Of a stretch of 64,000 nt of DNA, positions 51,845 to 62,417 are shown one piece after another. The notes under the pieces are model-generated. The model did no database searches. It was not told the DNA's origin and saw only the letters and a program-made list of their open reading frames with translations. This DNA is from Latrodectus hesperus (lineage: Eukaryota > Arthropoda > Arachnida > Araneae > Theridiidae), in assembly GCA_037975125.1 (NCBI GenBank), contig CM075850.1, forward strand, positions 128,042,366 through 128,106,365, written 5' to 3'. A program made the translations under genes and the position numbers. Within the stretch, counting starts at the first letter, position 1, and each line of letters opens with the position of its first letter.

Positions 51845-52069
51845 CTAGCTGGTGTCGTCATGGGACCCAGTAAAAAGGCCTTCCTGAATAATTAGAAAAT
51901 CCATGAGTTGGTTCAACTTTCTCCTGGAAATGTTGTTACTCAGGATTGCTTTCTTCCACACCACTATCCATCTGGTGGCTGGGCCTGACAGGTGCCAAGA
52001 AGCTGTTAATGGGCAAGCCGTGATGAAATGGAGAAGATCGCCAATATCTCCACAAGAAGAGTCACACAT
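51845..52069 (-). pseudogene. LINE C-terminal tail, third family
   Basis: The minus strand encodes CDSSCGDIGDLLHFITACPL, then ATRWIVVWKKAILSNNISRR and LMDFLIIQEGLF before the stop: a CxxxC...H...C finger and helical tail typical of the ORF2 end of spider-type LINEs, differing from the other tails in this window. It abuts SINE F at 52070. Confidence 0.6.
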
Positions 52070-52447
52070 GCGCTCCAGTGGCTTAGTAGTTTTACGCCGC
52101 TTCCCGTAAGCTCAGCAAAATGAAGCATCATTTGCCGCGGGCAGTGGTTGAGAAAATGATCACGGTGTACTCTCCTTCACTGAGTTGCTGGAACTCCGTG
52201 GGTTGGGGACGTGTCCACGTTCATCTGTGACGTCCAGAGTCCTTCCGCTGGTGTGGTGTGGATGTGGAGAGGAGGGTGCCAGCTCCGGGACGGCCTCATC
52301 ACCTGACCGTGGTTCAAAATGACGAGGCACCTTAAAATAAGCAAAGTCGTACTTTCACCTTCGTGGTGTTCTGATCCAAACGAAAGATGCTCTCTATTGA
52401 CTTAATTCGCACTGCAAAGGCATAGCTGACTTGGTAATAAGTAACAA
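52070..52447 (+). mobile_element. SINE F
   Basis: CGCTCCAGTGGCTTAGTAGT head, GCCGCGGGCAGTGGTTG, CACCTGACCGTGGTTCAAAA and the C/F common end CTTTCACCTTCGTGGTG to AAAGGCATAGC. Close to the 36917-37315 copy. Confidence 0.8.
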
Positions 52448-52754
52448 CAACTACAGTCACGCATTCAACCGGCGGATGCAGTACGAGTCTGCATTCATTC
52501 AGTTAAGATAGCATCCGATGTGAAGTAAGCTGCCATAGGTCTTCAGTTACGATTTCTTTATTTAAGAGGTCAGTGAAGCTCTTAATTTTACTATTTCTTG
52601 CTTTATTGTTGAAGTTTCTATTCAAAATTGCTATGTATCCACTTAAAAGTTTCATTTTGAGGTCTCTGTAAATGGAGCTATTGCATATAAACCAACTTGA
52701 GTTAGTTAAAATACGTAGATGTTTATTTTGGCAGGCACAAACTCAGAATTCAGA

Positions 52755-52817
52755 ACATTTCAGACTTTATTAATAAAGTGGGTGACCCGAGCAACTGGAA
52801 CTAGGAAACATTTCAGA
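52755..52817 (-). mobile_element. 43-bp LINE scrap with 10-bp duplication
   Basis: 52765-52807 matches the terminal coding part of the L1-type LINE (CTTTATTAATAAAGTGGGTG, GACCCGAGCAACTGGAACTA, reads in the + sense) and is flanked by ACATTTCAGA at 52755-52764 and 52808-52817. It stops before the usual 3' untranslated end. A full relative lies only 60 bp away (52864-53493). The sequence reads in + orientation; strand is given as minus only for the neighbouring copy and should be treated as uncertain. Confidence 0.5.
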
Positions 52818-52855
52818 ATGGCTAATGTTAGCCCAAGTTGGTGAAGCATATGTGA

Positions 52856-53501
52856 GAATAGATCTTTTTCTTCTTAGATATGGGTTTGTATGCCATTGGG
52901 CACCTCTGCTTTTATCAGCATTTTGTACTATAAACTCCAAACCCAATGTTTCCTAGTTCCAGTTGCTCGGGTCACCCACTTTATTAATAAAGTCCAATAA
53001 CCCTTTAATGGAGTCTAAGTGTAACTCTCTAGTATGGATGATGCCTAAAGAAGTTAATCTAGGGAGGGCAAGAGCCTCGCATTCGTAAATAATATGCTTG
53101 GCCGTTTCCTCTTGCGTATGGCATTTCCTGCAGATAGGGTCTTGCTGAAACAGTCCCATTTTATGGAGGTGTTTTCTGAAATAGTAGTGCCCAGATATGA
53201 AGCCTATGATTAAACGTATCTTCTGCCTGGAGCATGAGAACTGATCGCAGTGGAATTATAAATTGCTTTTTTCAATTTTATGCTAAGCTTTGAATATCTT
53301 CCAAGAAGGCTGTAAAGTTTGTGGAATGCTGCATTAGCTTTAGAAATTGCTTTAGTGATATGATCTTTCAAATTAAATTTGTTAGTAATTACAACGCCAA
53401 GGTAGGTAGCACTATTAACAATGAGAACTTCTGCATCAAATAGGATGTGATTCATTATATAGATTAATAAGTATAATCTTCTTTTTCTATAGGGAATAGA
53501 T
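52856..53501 (-). mobile_element. LINE L1-type, minus strand, internally deleted
   Basis: Copy at 52864-53493, possibly flanked by GAATAGAT (52856-52863, 53494-53501). The minus strand gives RT thumb-like sequence (SATYLGVVITNKFNLKDHIT, AFHKLYSLLGRYSKL, LKKAIYNS; 53260-53455), then at about 53232 jumps to the post-RNase H block and on to KMGLFQQDPICRKCHTQEE and GDPSNWN. The RNase H domain between them is missing. Confidence 0.75.
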
Positions 53502-53732
53502 GGAATTATAAATAAAAAGGGGTAGCTAAGCTAGCGAGAATGCGTAATCATACACTTGATTGGTGTGTGAATCTCATTCCATATTTATAAAGTCTGTAAT
53601 ACCGGTAGGAAAATGACACTGCTATTAAGTTTAAATCTTCACCATAACTAATGTCTAGAAAAAATGAAATTTCTGCATGCGTTCGTGTAAAAAGAAAACT
53701 CAAGTATGTAAAAATAATTGTCACTCTGGCAT

Positions 53733-54294
53733 GTGACTGGAGACTATACTGGGGTCCACCTAGATGTGAAAAGAAAACAGGGGTACACAAGTTGTAAATG
53801 GGGGTCCACAAAAAATTTTCTGGCTTTCATAATAAAGAACAAAAATTTTGGCTTGGATTTACCTATCAACATAGGCAGGTAGCATCACTTACTAGGTAGG
53901 TACTCAAAAATATTCGAGATTCAGTTCAAACACAGAAGTGAATAGAACAATAGATAATAGTACAAGTGTACACCACATGTCGAGACTTGCAAAGTGCCGC
54001 CCGTGCGCCGTCTCATTAAAAGTATAACTCTTTTATTGATTTATATTTCAGAGTTCATTGTTGATTTTTTCAATTGTTGATTGTTTGTAATGATTATAAT
54101 TTTGTATAACCACAAGTATTATTTTAATAAATAGGACACAAGAAAATGTGCTATTTTTTTTCTTAACACCCCCAATTTAGGGTAATATTTTTTAGGAGTT
54201 TTGGGAATACAGTAGAAATGCAGCAGCAGGTGGTCTACCGAAAATGGTAGAACTTTAAAAGTGGTCCACGAGAAAAAAAGTTTGGGAACCCATG
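53733..54294 (-). mobile_element. hAT-type MITE, copy 3, one end lost
   Basis: Reverse complement of the MITEs at 22930 and 31549: right end GTTTGGGAACCCATG, CGAGACTTGCAAAGTGCCGC and AAGCCAAAATTTTTG-type stretch are all shared. The left end (GGGAACCTATG in the other copies) is missing, so no 8-bp duplication can be checked. Confidence 0.75.
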
Positions 54295-54724
54295 CGCTAA
54301 ACGGATAATTCGTTCATGGATGAGCACCAATTTAATCTATTAGTTATTATAACTATTTAAGAATAAATGGCAATCTACGCATTATATTGATGTAGTAATT
54401 TATTGATTTTAATATATATATCCTCTTAACGACGTTTCGTGACATTGACATACAAATACATTTTTACACACACTTAGGGATATGTCACATGATCACCTAA
54501 ATGTCAATATTTCTTAGTATTGATAGTTAGATCTTGCGAACATTGTGAAACGACAAACTTTAGCTTCATTCTAATTTTAAAACAGCAATAAAAATCTCAA
54601 ATGAATATCGAAGGATCACAGATTTAAATCTGCAATTGAACATAAGTGAATGTAGAACTTTTTTCATGGGTAAATAATACACTCTAACTGAACAGCGACA
54701 TTAGATATTTTTTTCGATTTCATC

Positions 54725-54850
54725 TTATGCGAGAACAGTTCGTGGGTTCGATCCCCACCCAGAAATTATATCTTTGCCAAGGTTTGAAGTCCAGTTTAAA
54801 CTAGATGTCGGTTGATTAAATCTTCGTGTATATAACGTAAGAGTGGAACG
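54725..54850 (+). mobile_element. Decayed SINE A
   Basis: GAACAGTTCGTGGGTTCGATCCCCACCC, followed by AAGTCCAGTTTAAACTAG and TTGATTAAATCTTCGTG: the anticodon/B box region and body with drift. 5'-truncated. Confidence 0.6.
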
Positions 54851-55055
54851 TCAAAAGACTTAATCTTCCTTTTCCAGCGGGTAAAAACTGCCACGATCTA
54901 TAAAATTTCTTTTTGAAAATAACATGCTGTATGTGCCTAATGATTTTGTGTCGTAGCTTTGATTGCTCTGGCTATCCATTGAATGATGCCAAACCACACT
55001 TTTGCTTTCAATGAAAAACTATCAATCGGCATGAACATTTTTTTTCTTCATTTAG

Positions 55056-55182
55056 ATACCTAAAACTGATGTGGAAAGAGTGAACACTTCATTTTCCTTC
55101 GAAAAGTCTCCAGCTTACCAAATGGATAAAATACTCGGAGAAGAGGAAGTGTACTTCATGACTGCTTATTTTGTGGATCCAA
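55056..55182 (+). CDS. Exon 6 of the secreted-protein gene
   Basis: 127 bases, phase 0 to phase 1. Acceptor TTTTTTTCTTCATTTAG ends at 55055, donor GTAAGT at 55183. Reads IPKTDVERVNTSFSFEKSPA, then YQMDKILGEEEVYFMTAYF and VDP. Contains the sequon NTS. Confidence 0.82.
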
Positions 55183-55980
55183 GTAAGTGAAATATCACAC
55201 TTTGATTAACGTTTTGGTGAGAGCAAAAGCTCTTTGCTATGTATTTAACCTAATATAGCAAATTCGCTATTTTTGTCTTTAACTTCTCGTCAGCTTTCCA
55301 GGTAGAGCACAATTCTATAGAGCCAGTAAATTTTCTACTTTTCACAACAAAACGAAAGATTTTTGGTATGAAAAAAATATAAAATATTAAGATAGCTGTG
55401 GGCACAGATGTCATAAAATCCAGAAGGACTAATTCTGAGATTGGCGCATTTTTTCAGGTATCTTGCAATCTTGTTTTTATTACGTCATATATATGAAGAC
55501 CTATAAGAATTATGCAAAAAATTCTATTTTGGCAACCGTAGTATTTAAGTCATCGCACATGTCACAATACGTCATCTTGGCAATATTTCTTCAACGCCAG
55601 AAAAATTCATATAATATGCGTTATATGGCATCTGTGCCGATAACTGAGGCAGATGGAATTAAATACACTTTTTGATGTATGGAATTATAATATAATTTTA
55701 GAATTATTGAAAAGAATAATATTCGGATAAAGAAGAATTTTGTTAAATCTGAATATAATAGGTTACAATTAGTTCTGCGATGATATTTATTTCGCCATTT
55801 TGTTCGTTTGTCTCCAATCTGTCCATGTTTAATATTTCAGGGAAACTAATTTTGCAAAACATTATATTAAAGTAAAGAGGTGATTAAATTTAAACTATAG
55901 AGTTATTTTGAGGAAAAAAAAAGTTTATTTGTTAAATTTTGAAAAAAATATGCAGAAATTTTTTTCCAATGCCCGACTGC
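55183..55980. other. Intron stretch, nothing recognised
   Basis: An open frame at 55463-55675 (70 codons) has no recognisable similarity and no coding-like composition. Confidence 0.4.
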
Positions 55981-55982
55981 TG

Positions 55983-56190
55983 CTAGTATTTAGGCGAACT
56001 GGCAGCCGAATAGCGCTCTTGCCTTCGGTTCAACAGTTCGTGGGTTCGAATCCCACCTTGGGCATGGATGTTTGTAGTGGTTCGGAATCCACTTTAAGCC
56101 GTAGGTCCCGGTCTAATTAGCCCCTCGTGTGCAGAAAATGACCGTTGAGCGACAAACAAACCAACAAACCAACCAAGCTACTAGTATTTA
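55983..56190 (+). mobile_element. SINE A with 10-bp duplication, small head deletion
   Basis: Copy at 55993-56180. The head has lost the GGTTAGC part (GCCGAATAGCGCTC), the B box GGTTCGAATCC and body are intact, with a long ACAAACCAACC tail. Flanked by CTAGTATTTA at 55983-55992 and 56181-56190. Confidence 0.88.
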
Positions 56191-56499
56191 ATACACTTTA
56201 GTTAGCTGATTTTAAAAAAAGAATACACATGATAATTCATTGGTATACGTAAAATTTAATTATAAATTAACAAAAATGTATAAGAAAGATATTTGTCCTT
56301 TTTCCAATTTCTTTTTGTTTATTTACAATGTTGAAAACAAAAAAGAAAAATATAATAATAAATTAAAAAATATATGCAAGTAATATATATAATAAATAAA
56401 GTAAAAAAGATAAATAAGCAAAAAGAAATTGAAATGAAAAACACTTTAGGATGTTTGGAGGCTGTCGACAACGAAACACAGCAGCGAACAGCGGTCAAA

Positions 56500-56600
56500 G
56501 GGCTTCGAATTGAAACTTAGAACAAAAACTTTGAATAGAAACTTAGAACAAAAACTTTGAATAGAAACTTAGAACAAAAAGTTCAAATTGAAAGTAAAAC
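56500..56600. repeat. Short tandem repeat, 28-bp period
   Basis: The unit AACTTAGAACAAAAACTTTG with an AATAGA spacer is repeated about three times between 56511 and 56590. Confidence 0.8.
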
Positions 56601-57129
56601 GAAAACTTCAAATGCTCTTGCCACTGAAAAGAACCATATATATGACGTAAAACACGAGAAAAACTAAATCTGGGAATAAAAAAATCTGATAAGTAACGAA
56701 AATTCAAATTTGCAAAATAATAATCAAAACAAAGGACGTGTTATATTTGGCGAAAAATTACTTGGGTGAGGGGGGGATATCATACTTACACCCTCGCCTT
56801 GTTTGCTGCCCTTCGAAGAAATGCGATTTGAAGGCAGGAAGCAAGTTCATCGACAAGTCGCATTGACGACACCATCTTAATACAATGTGTTGATTAATTA
56901 TGTGTGACGTAGATGAAACGTAATGTGACGTCATGTTTGTTTTAAACCAGTGAGAATTGTAATAGTGGTGCAGCCACAATCTCAACTGAAATGTGTGAAC
57001 AAAACAATCATTTTATGGCTAGTCAATTATTAATCTACAGCAAGCTTGTGTGAGAGACCACAATTCACCATTGCGGTTCATCCTATCAAGTTTCTACCTT
57101 GTTTTCCAGTGATTCTTATTGTACGCTGC

Positions 57130-57295
57130 AGACTTGTATGCTAGTTTAAAAACAGGGTCCAAGCAAAAGCCCCCAACCTGCCGCCCTAGAGGTATCATCT
57201 CATTGTGACAATTAATCTGAACCAACCCTCTTTCAGTGAAGACGACGGATCTTTGGCTAAAGTTGAAATTCGAACTCACTATCTTCTGCAAGTTA
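57130..57295 (+). repeat. Possible family E fragment
   Basis: AGGTATCATCTCATTGTGAC, ACGGATCTTTGG and GAAATTCGAACTCACTATCTTC correspond loosely to the second half of family E (7540-7680). Confidence 0.35.
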
Positions 57296-57418
57296 CCCTA
57301 ACCAAGCAGGAATTCATGATAAGTTATAATTAAAAACTTCAGGCATTTAGCGTTTGAAAACAAACATTCGAACACACTATTTTTATACTGCTTTATATAT
57401 TTTGACTAGACTAAAAAA

Positions 57419-58088
57419 TACAGGGTGTCTATAAATGATGGACCCGATTTTAAAAAATCCTATTTACAAAAGTTCTCGACGGAATAAAATAATTAATACG
57501 TAAAAATAACGAGAAAAGCACGAAGTTTTTTTTTTTGTTACCAACAGATAGTTTTTTTTACCTTATAAATGTTCGATATGGGACCCTTTTGTCACACGGC
57601 ATACGTCCAATCGATAATCTAGTTCATTCCACACATTTTGTAACACGTTTCTGGTAATGTTTAGTAATGCTGCAGTAATGCGTTGTTTCAATTCTGGGAG
57701 TGTTTTCGGCATTGGCTGTACGAAAACACGGTCTTTCACGTAACCTGCTTTTCTATTTCCACAAGCAACCTGTTTCTTTAAACTGCTTATACCATCGCAA
57801 AATGCTTTTGTTAGTTGGTGATTCTTTACCGTATTGAATTCTGAAAGCACGTTGAACAGTAGTAGTCGAAAAAACCCTTGCGTACTCCAACACACAAAAA
57901 CTCTTCTCACTCAATGTCGCCATTTTGGGTTTATTACTCTCAGCGATCGTAAATGTGCTGCCATCTGTTAGTAACAAAAAACTTCATGCTTTTCTCGTTA
58001 TTTTTAAGCATTAATTATTTTATTCCGTCGAGAACTTTTGAAAATATGATTTTGTAAAATCGGGTCCATCATTTATAGACACCCTGTA
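57419..58088 (-). mobile_element. mariner/Tc1-type deletion derivative with about 125-bp inverted repeats
   Basis: Element 57421-58086 (666 bp) flanked by TA. Left end CAGGGTGTCTATAAATGATG and right end (complement) the same 20 bases, continuing with only a few mismatches over about 125 bp. The inside encodes, on the minus strand, both ends of a transposase gene but not its middle (see next entry), so it is non-autonomous. Confidence 0.88.
57563..57923 (-). pseudogene. Transposase with catalytic core deleted
   Basis: The N-terminal part from ATG at 57923, MATLSEKSFCVLEYARVF and TVQRAFRIQYGKESPTNKS, ILRWYKQFKETGCLWK, is a helix-turn-helix region of the kind found in arthropod mariner-related transposases; it ends at a TAG near 57752. 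In another frame the C-terminal part follows (RVFVQPMPKTLPELKQRI, NVWNELDYRLDVCRVTKGSH, stop at 57563). The DDE core of several hundred codons that should lie between the two is absent. Confidence 0.8.
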
Positions 58089-58326
58089 CTTATAGCCGCA
58101 CTGAACTTTTCTTAGGCGTTGAATTTTCCTCGTGGTAATTAAAAATGCAATTGAAACTTATCCTAATGCATTTGTATTTAGTTGTTAAATTCTTGTCATT
58201 CATTTATAAGCAAGCAATGGTGAAATTTCAGTGATAATAATCAAAATATATTAATTTTACTTTTTTACCAGTCAAGATTTTTTAAGTTTCACGTTATGTT
58301 ATAAAGTCATATGAATGTTTTTTTAG

Positions 58327-58499
58327 ATATCATCTGCAACGGAGGCAGAACTAAAGAACAATACGAAGAACAAGGTGTTGGCACTGGTCTGCACTTGCAG
58401 AATGGCACCGACCCCATCAGAGATTCGGTGGAAGTTCCTCTCTATGAGAAGGACATGGGCAGTACTCATTGGGTGAAAGGGGGTGCTTCAGAACTATGG
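58327..58499 (+). CDS. Exon 7 of the secreted-protein gene
   Basis: 173 bases from phase 1. Acceptor TTTTTTTAG ends at 58326, donor GTAAGT at 58500. Reads NIICNGGRTKEQYEEQGVGT, GLHLQNGTDPIRDSVEVPLY and EKDMGSTHWVKGG, then ASELW. Contains the sequon NGT and Cys. After WVKGG the reading is uncertain: a run of five G at 58479-58483 followed in the next frame by GCFRTMG; one more G would give that Cys-containing ending. The following exon is not found before 64000. Confidence 0.82.
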
Positions 58500-58734
58500 G
58501 TAAGTTCATGTTTAAATTGTGTGCATACTCTGCCTCTCTGTTGTTTGTAGTTAGTGATTACGGAATTACTGTTTTCATGGTCATTATTAGTATTGCAACC
58601 CTTGTAGATCACCAGTGGCGCTCAAGACTTTCCACCATTCCACATGACTACTTTTAGTTTTCAGTTGGAAAAAATTGCAGATTTCCTCAAGTTCTTTTCA
58701 ACTTAATCTTCCCATTTAACTAAAAAGTTCAACA

Positions 58735-58850
58735 ATTAATCTGTTCGATCTATTCCTTGAGCGCGGATGTTTGTAATAGATCGGAATACATTTTAAGCAG
58801 AATAATTCTCAGTCTAATAAGCTCTCTTGTAGCAAAAATAATCATTAGAT
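58735..58850 (+). mobile_element. Decayed SINE A
   Basis: GATCTATTCCTTGAGCGCGGATGTTTGTAATAGATCGGAATACATTTTAAGC corresponds to the region after the B box and the body. The head is lost. Confidence 0.5.
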
Positions 58851-58958
58851 GATACTCTTCTGGTAACACTTGGTTTACTATGTTGGTTCTAGATATATTA
58901 GGATTTTTCCTTGTTTTCCAGCAGTTCCACCTTCATTCTCTCAACATAACGTAGTATT

Positions 58959-59165
58959 CTGTTTTTCATGACCCAGCTGGCAGCCGAATGGTTAGCGCTC
59001 TTGCCTTCAGTTCAATAGTTCGTGGATTGGAATCCCACCTTGGGCATGGATGTTTGTAATGGTTCGGAATCCACTTTAAACCATACGCCCCGGTCTAATT
59101 AACCCTCGTGTGTAAAAAATGACCATTGAGCGACAAATAAAACCAAACCAAAACTGTTTTCAATG
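58959..59165 (+). mobile_element. SINE A, full length, imperfect target repeat
   Basis: Copy at about 58971-59153: GCTGGCAGCCGAATGGTTAG, B box mutated to GGATTGGAATCC, body and ACCAAACCAAA tail. CTGTTTTTCATG (58959-58970) and CTGTTTTCAATG (59154-59165) look like a diverged duplication. Confidence 0.8.
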
Positions 59166-59289
59166 TTTCCATGACAATCCGCGTCTTTGTAACAATCGCA
59201 GATTTTCTTTTAATTTATTATTTCATATTTAATTACATACAATGAAGTTGATATTTAAAGGTTAATATTTCTTAAATACAATAATATAA

Positions 59290-59570
59290 ATCCCGGTGGC
59301 TTAATAGTAGCGTTTCACGCTCCCAAGGCAAAGGTCCGAGGTACAATTCTCGGGCTGGGCAAGGTCGACTCAGCCTTTCATCCCTTCAGTGGGTCGATAA
59401 ATTGAGTATCAAGCATGCTTGGGAACTATATACTTGGAGTTTTGCGTTAGGCTGACCACGTAATCGGGACATATGCTTCGCACCTCAGGGCCTTCGGTCA
59501 ACAAAACAGAAATGGGCACTGCAGGCCTTGGCCCACATGGGCTGTCGTGCCACAGAGCTTAGTTTAGTGT
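59290..59570 (+). mobile_element. SINE G
   Basis: Head CCCGGTGGCTTAATAGTAGC, then CCGAGGTACAATTCTCGGGC (B box region), body with CTTTCATCCCTTCAGTGGGT, TAGGCTGACCACGTAATCGG and GCAGGCCTTGGCCC. The only other copy here is the 5'-truncated one at 6700-6927 (-). Confidence 0.7.
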
Positions 59571-59574
59571 ATGC

Positions 59575-60325
59575 AATAATGAAGTTAAAAGAATATTTTT
59601 GTTATGTTTACAGCTGTAAACATAAGTACAAACTGATCTGATAAGCTGGTAGTGGGAAAAGGAGTTTTTATCTTCTGGAGTATACGAGTCCTATACAAGA
59701 TCTAGCAGCAAGGAAAGAAAAAACACACAGATAGGATCTAGACACGTTAAACAAAATTTTATAAGCCCCAACTTCTCTCGCCTTTGAAATGTCGTAGAGA
59801 GAAGAGTGCTAACACAGCTGTCGACTCCCTCACTTCTCTCTAGTTGTTGTTGCACCAGCATGTTTCCCTGTATCTAGCCCTGAGTTGCCTTTAGTTCAAA
59901 ACTTCCCTTTAGTTCAAAATGATGAGATTATTGTTTGCCTTTAGTAACTTTTCTATCGGGGGTTAACTAAGCAGTCAAATATATGTATTGCAAATGATCA
60001 AACTTGACTAAGTACAGAGACCTATAATATAAATCTCTCAAATCATGCTTATTAGTTTCTTAACCTCTGATGATAACATGCTTCGTATTATACTCGTACT
60101 TCGAGAGAGGCAAAGTTTATCTTGGAAAGCATAAGTTTTCGATACTCATTGCAGTATACTCAAATTTCCTGAAGTAGAACTATGCGTTTTTTTAAGTGAC
60201 CGGGTTCATCCCAATCATCTGGTGTTAGATGAACCTCGTATTTTCCACGCTAAGCAAAGAGTCTATGGCATTGCGTTCTTTTCAGTTATAGATAGCCGAA
60301 AAGTATTGCAAACTGTTTTAGCCCA
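59575..60325. other. Intergenic or intron stretch, nothing recognised
   Basis: 59840-59880 repeats TTGTTGTTGCACCAGCATG seen also at 45090-45110 (GTTGTTGTTGCACCAGCATG, then CCCTGTCTCTAGCCC), so a small dispersed repeat is present. Otherwise featureless. Confidence 0.45.
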
Positions 60326-60329
60326 GTGA

Positions 60330-60475
60330 AGGTTCTCAAATCAAAAACTCGTGGGTCTGATTCCCACCTCTTGCTGAATGCTTTTAAGTGGTTCTAAATA
60401 CACTTAATACTAAATTCTGGTTGTATTAGTTCTCCAGAGCCAAAAGTGTGACCATAAAACTACAACAAAACCAAC
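60330..60475 (+). mobile_element. Decayed SINE A
   Basis: AAACTCGTGGGTCTGATTCCCACC, then GTGGTTCTAAATACACTTAA and GTGTGACCATAAAACTAC. Strongly diverged. Confidence 0.5.
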
Positions 60476-60546
60476 TCAGCGCATCTTACTTGGCCTTTTT
60501 TAAGACTCCATATAAAGAAGGGAGGATATTGCAGGAATGTCAGTCA

Positions 60547-60714
60547 CAAAAGATTCTTGCCTTCGGTTCAACAGTTCGTGGGTTCGAATCCCACCTTGGG
60601 CATGGATGTTTGTAGTGGTTCGGAATCCACTTTAAACCGTAGGTTCCGGTCTAATTAGCCTTCGTCTGCAAAAAAATGACCGCTGAGCGACAAACAAACC
60701 AAACCATCAAAAGA
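60547..60714 (+). mobile_element. SINE A, 5'-truncated
   Basis: Copy at about 60554-60707, starting TTCTTGCCTTCGGTTCAACA without the A box; B box, body and tail are near consensus. A short flanking repeat CAAAAGA (60547-60553, 60708-60714) may be the target duplication. Confidence 0.82.
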
Positions 60715-60976
60715 AGATTCGTAGAAATTTTATTTCGTTTAGAGAAATTACTTTTAAATGAAAATGGAGTAGCTATAGCACACTATTAACACCTATGGAT
60801 GTAACATCAAATAGGCTATGTCAGGAATCCATTCTGCTTTCTGATAACCTTGATAGTTAGGATATTTGTAGAGAAGATGCAGTAATTTCGAATTAAGTTC
60901 CAACAGAGTATTCTTGAGTAATTTTGATGGAATCCTAATTTCAGAAATGTTTATTATAAACTGAGAACAAAAAATA

Positions 60977-61335
60977 CCGAGCAGGAAGCAGAAACGTTAG
61001 TGCTCTAATTTTTCAGCTCAACAGTTCCTGGGTTCGATTCCCACTTAGAACTTGGCCGAGCTGGCAGCCGAATGGTTAGCGCTCTTGCCTTCGGTTCAAC
61101 AGTTCGTGGGTTCGAATCCCACCTTGGGCATGGATGTTTGTAGTGGTTCGGAATCCACTTTAAACCGTAAGTCCCGGTCTAATTAGCCCTCGTGTGCAAA
61201 AAATGACCGTTGAGCGACAAACAAACCAAACCAAAACCCACTTAGAACTTGATTGCCTATTTTTCAGAATCCACTTTAAATTATAAATCACGGTTTGACT
61301 CGTAGTCAAAAAAATTTTTGACTGCCAAACAAACC
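60977..61335 (+). mobile_element. Old SINE A interrupted by a young one
   Basis: The old copy's head and B box (GAAACGTTAGTGCTC, CTGGGTTCGATTCCCAC) lie at 60977-61054, and its body (TTTTTCAGAATCCACTTTAAATTA, TGACTGCCAAACAAACC) continues at 61252-61335. Confidence 0.75.
61040..61251 (+). mobile_element. SINE A, full length, nested, 15-bp duplication
   Basis: Copy at 61055-61236, near-consensus in all parts. Flanked by CCCACTTAGAACTTG at 61040-61054 and 61237-61251, which is part of the older SINE just after its B box. Confidence 0.92.
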
Positions 61336-61339
61336 ACAT

Positions 61340-62410
61340 CCAAGTAAATATCATGTGCAGACATTATAACTTTAAATAAGCACTCTAAAAATATAAACTA
61401 AATACTATTTTTTTGTAAATTTCAAATAAAGGTTTCTTTCAAGCATAGATTTTCAACACATGTAAATGAATTTCTATTTTGGGATTCAATGGAAAATTAA
61501 TTCACCACGTCTTGCAATCCAAATGTTAATCAGTTAAAATCAACTTTTTTCTTATGAAAGGAAGAAAAATTGGAATAAAGTAATATTGAATTTGTTTATG
61601 TGATGATAGTCTGTTTTTATAAGAAATGACAACATCCATTCATTTGGAAATGTTTATAAAGGTGGAGAAAAGCGGAAGTGACGTCTAAATGGCGTGCGTC
61701 GAAGATGTCGAGAAGCATCGGAAACTCGATATGAATTGATTGACAGTATCCTCTGTTGCAACATTCCTTGAAATGTTGCCACATTATCAATTATCGCTTT
61801 CATTTTCAATGCCAAACAGATTCTTTTTTCTGAAATTAAACTTTCTCAAACACAGGAAACTATAAAGAGAATATTTAAATAAAAGTTTGAGTTATGCGAT
61901 TAAATCATTGAAAGATATCAATGTTGGATACACTTTCCAAGCGAAGTTTCCAAATCCTCTTAAGAAAGCAGTTTTATAATCTTGTGTGGAATATTTTTCA
62001 TTCTTTTTAAGTACCAATTCATTTCTTTGTTGTATATCAATTGTGTTAGTACAGATTTGTTCCAATTCACAGTAAAGAAAATTACTGTTAGATTTTTCTT
62101 CAAATTTACTGTGTATCAACTGTGTTAGATTTTTGTTCAAATTTACTGTGTATCAACTGTGTTATCAAAGATTTCTACGAATGCACAGTAAAAAAGGAAT
62201 TGGAACAAAAAGTAGACAAAAAATCACTCAATATTCTACTAATAGAGCGTGTAGTGTGTTTGTGTGTCACTACGGTTTTTAAATTAAAAGTAAATATATA
62301 TTTTTTAATTGGATTTTTATAATTTTCAATATTAAGATTTCTGTTGTATACAATTAGCTCTTTGAAATTCATTTTTAAAGAAATTATCTTCCTAAATTTC
62401 ATAAGCATTA
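61340..62410. other. AT-rich stretch, nothing firmly recognised
   Basis: A 46-bp direct repeat (TTACTGTGTATCAACTGTGTTA type) occurs at about 62107-62127 and 62146-62166, period near 40. No coding or mobile-element landmark. Confidence 0.45.
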
Positions 62411-62417
62411 TAATACA

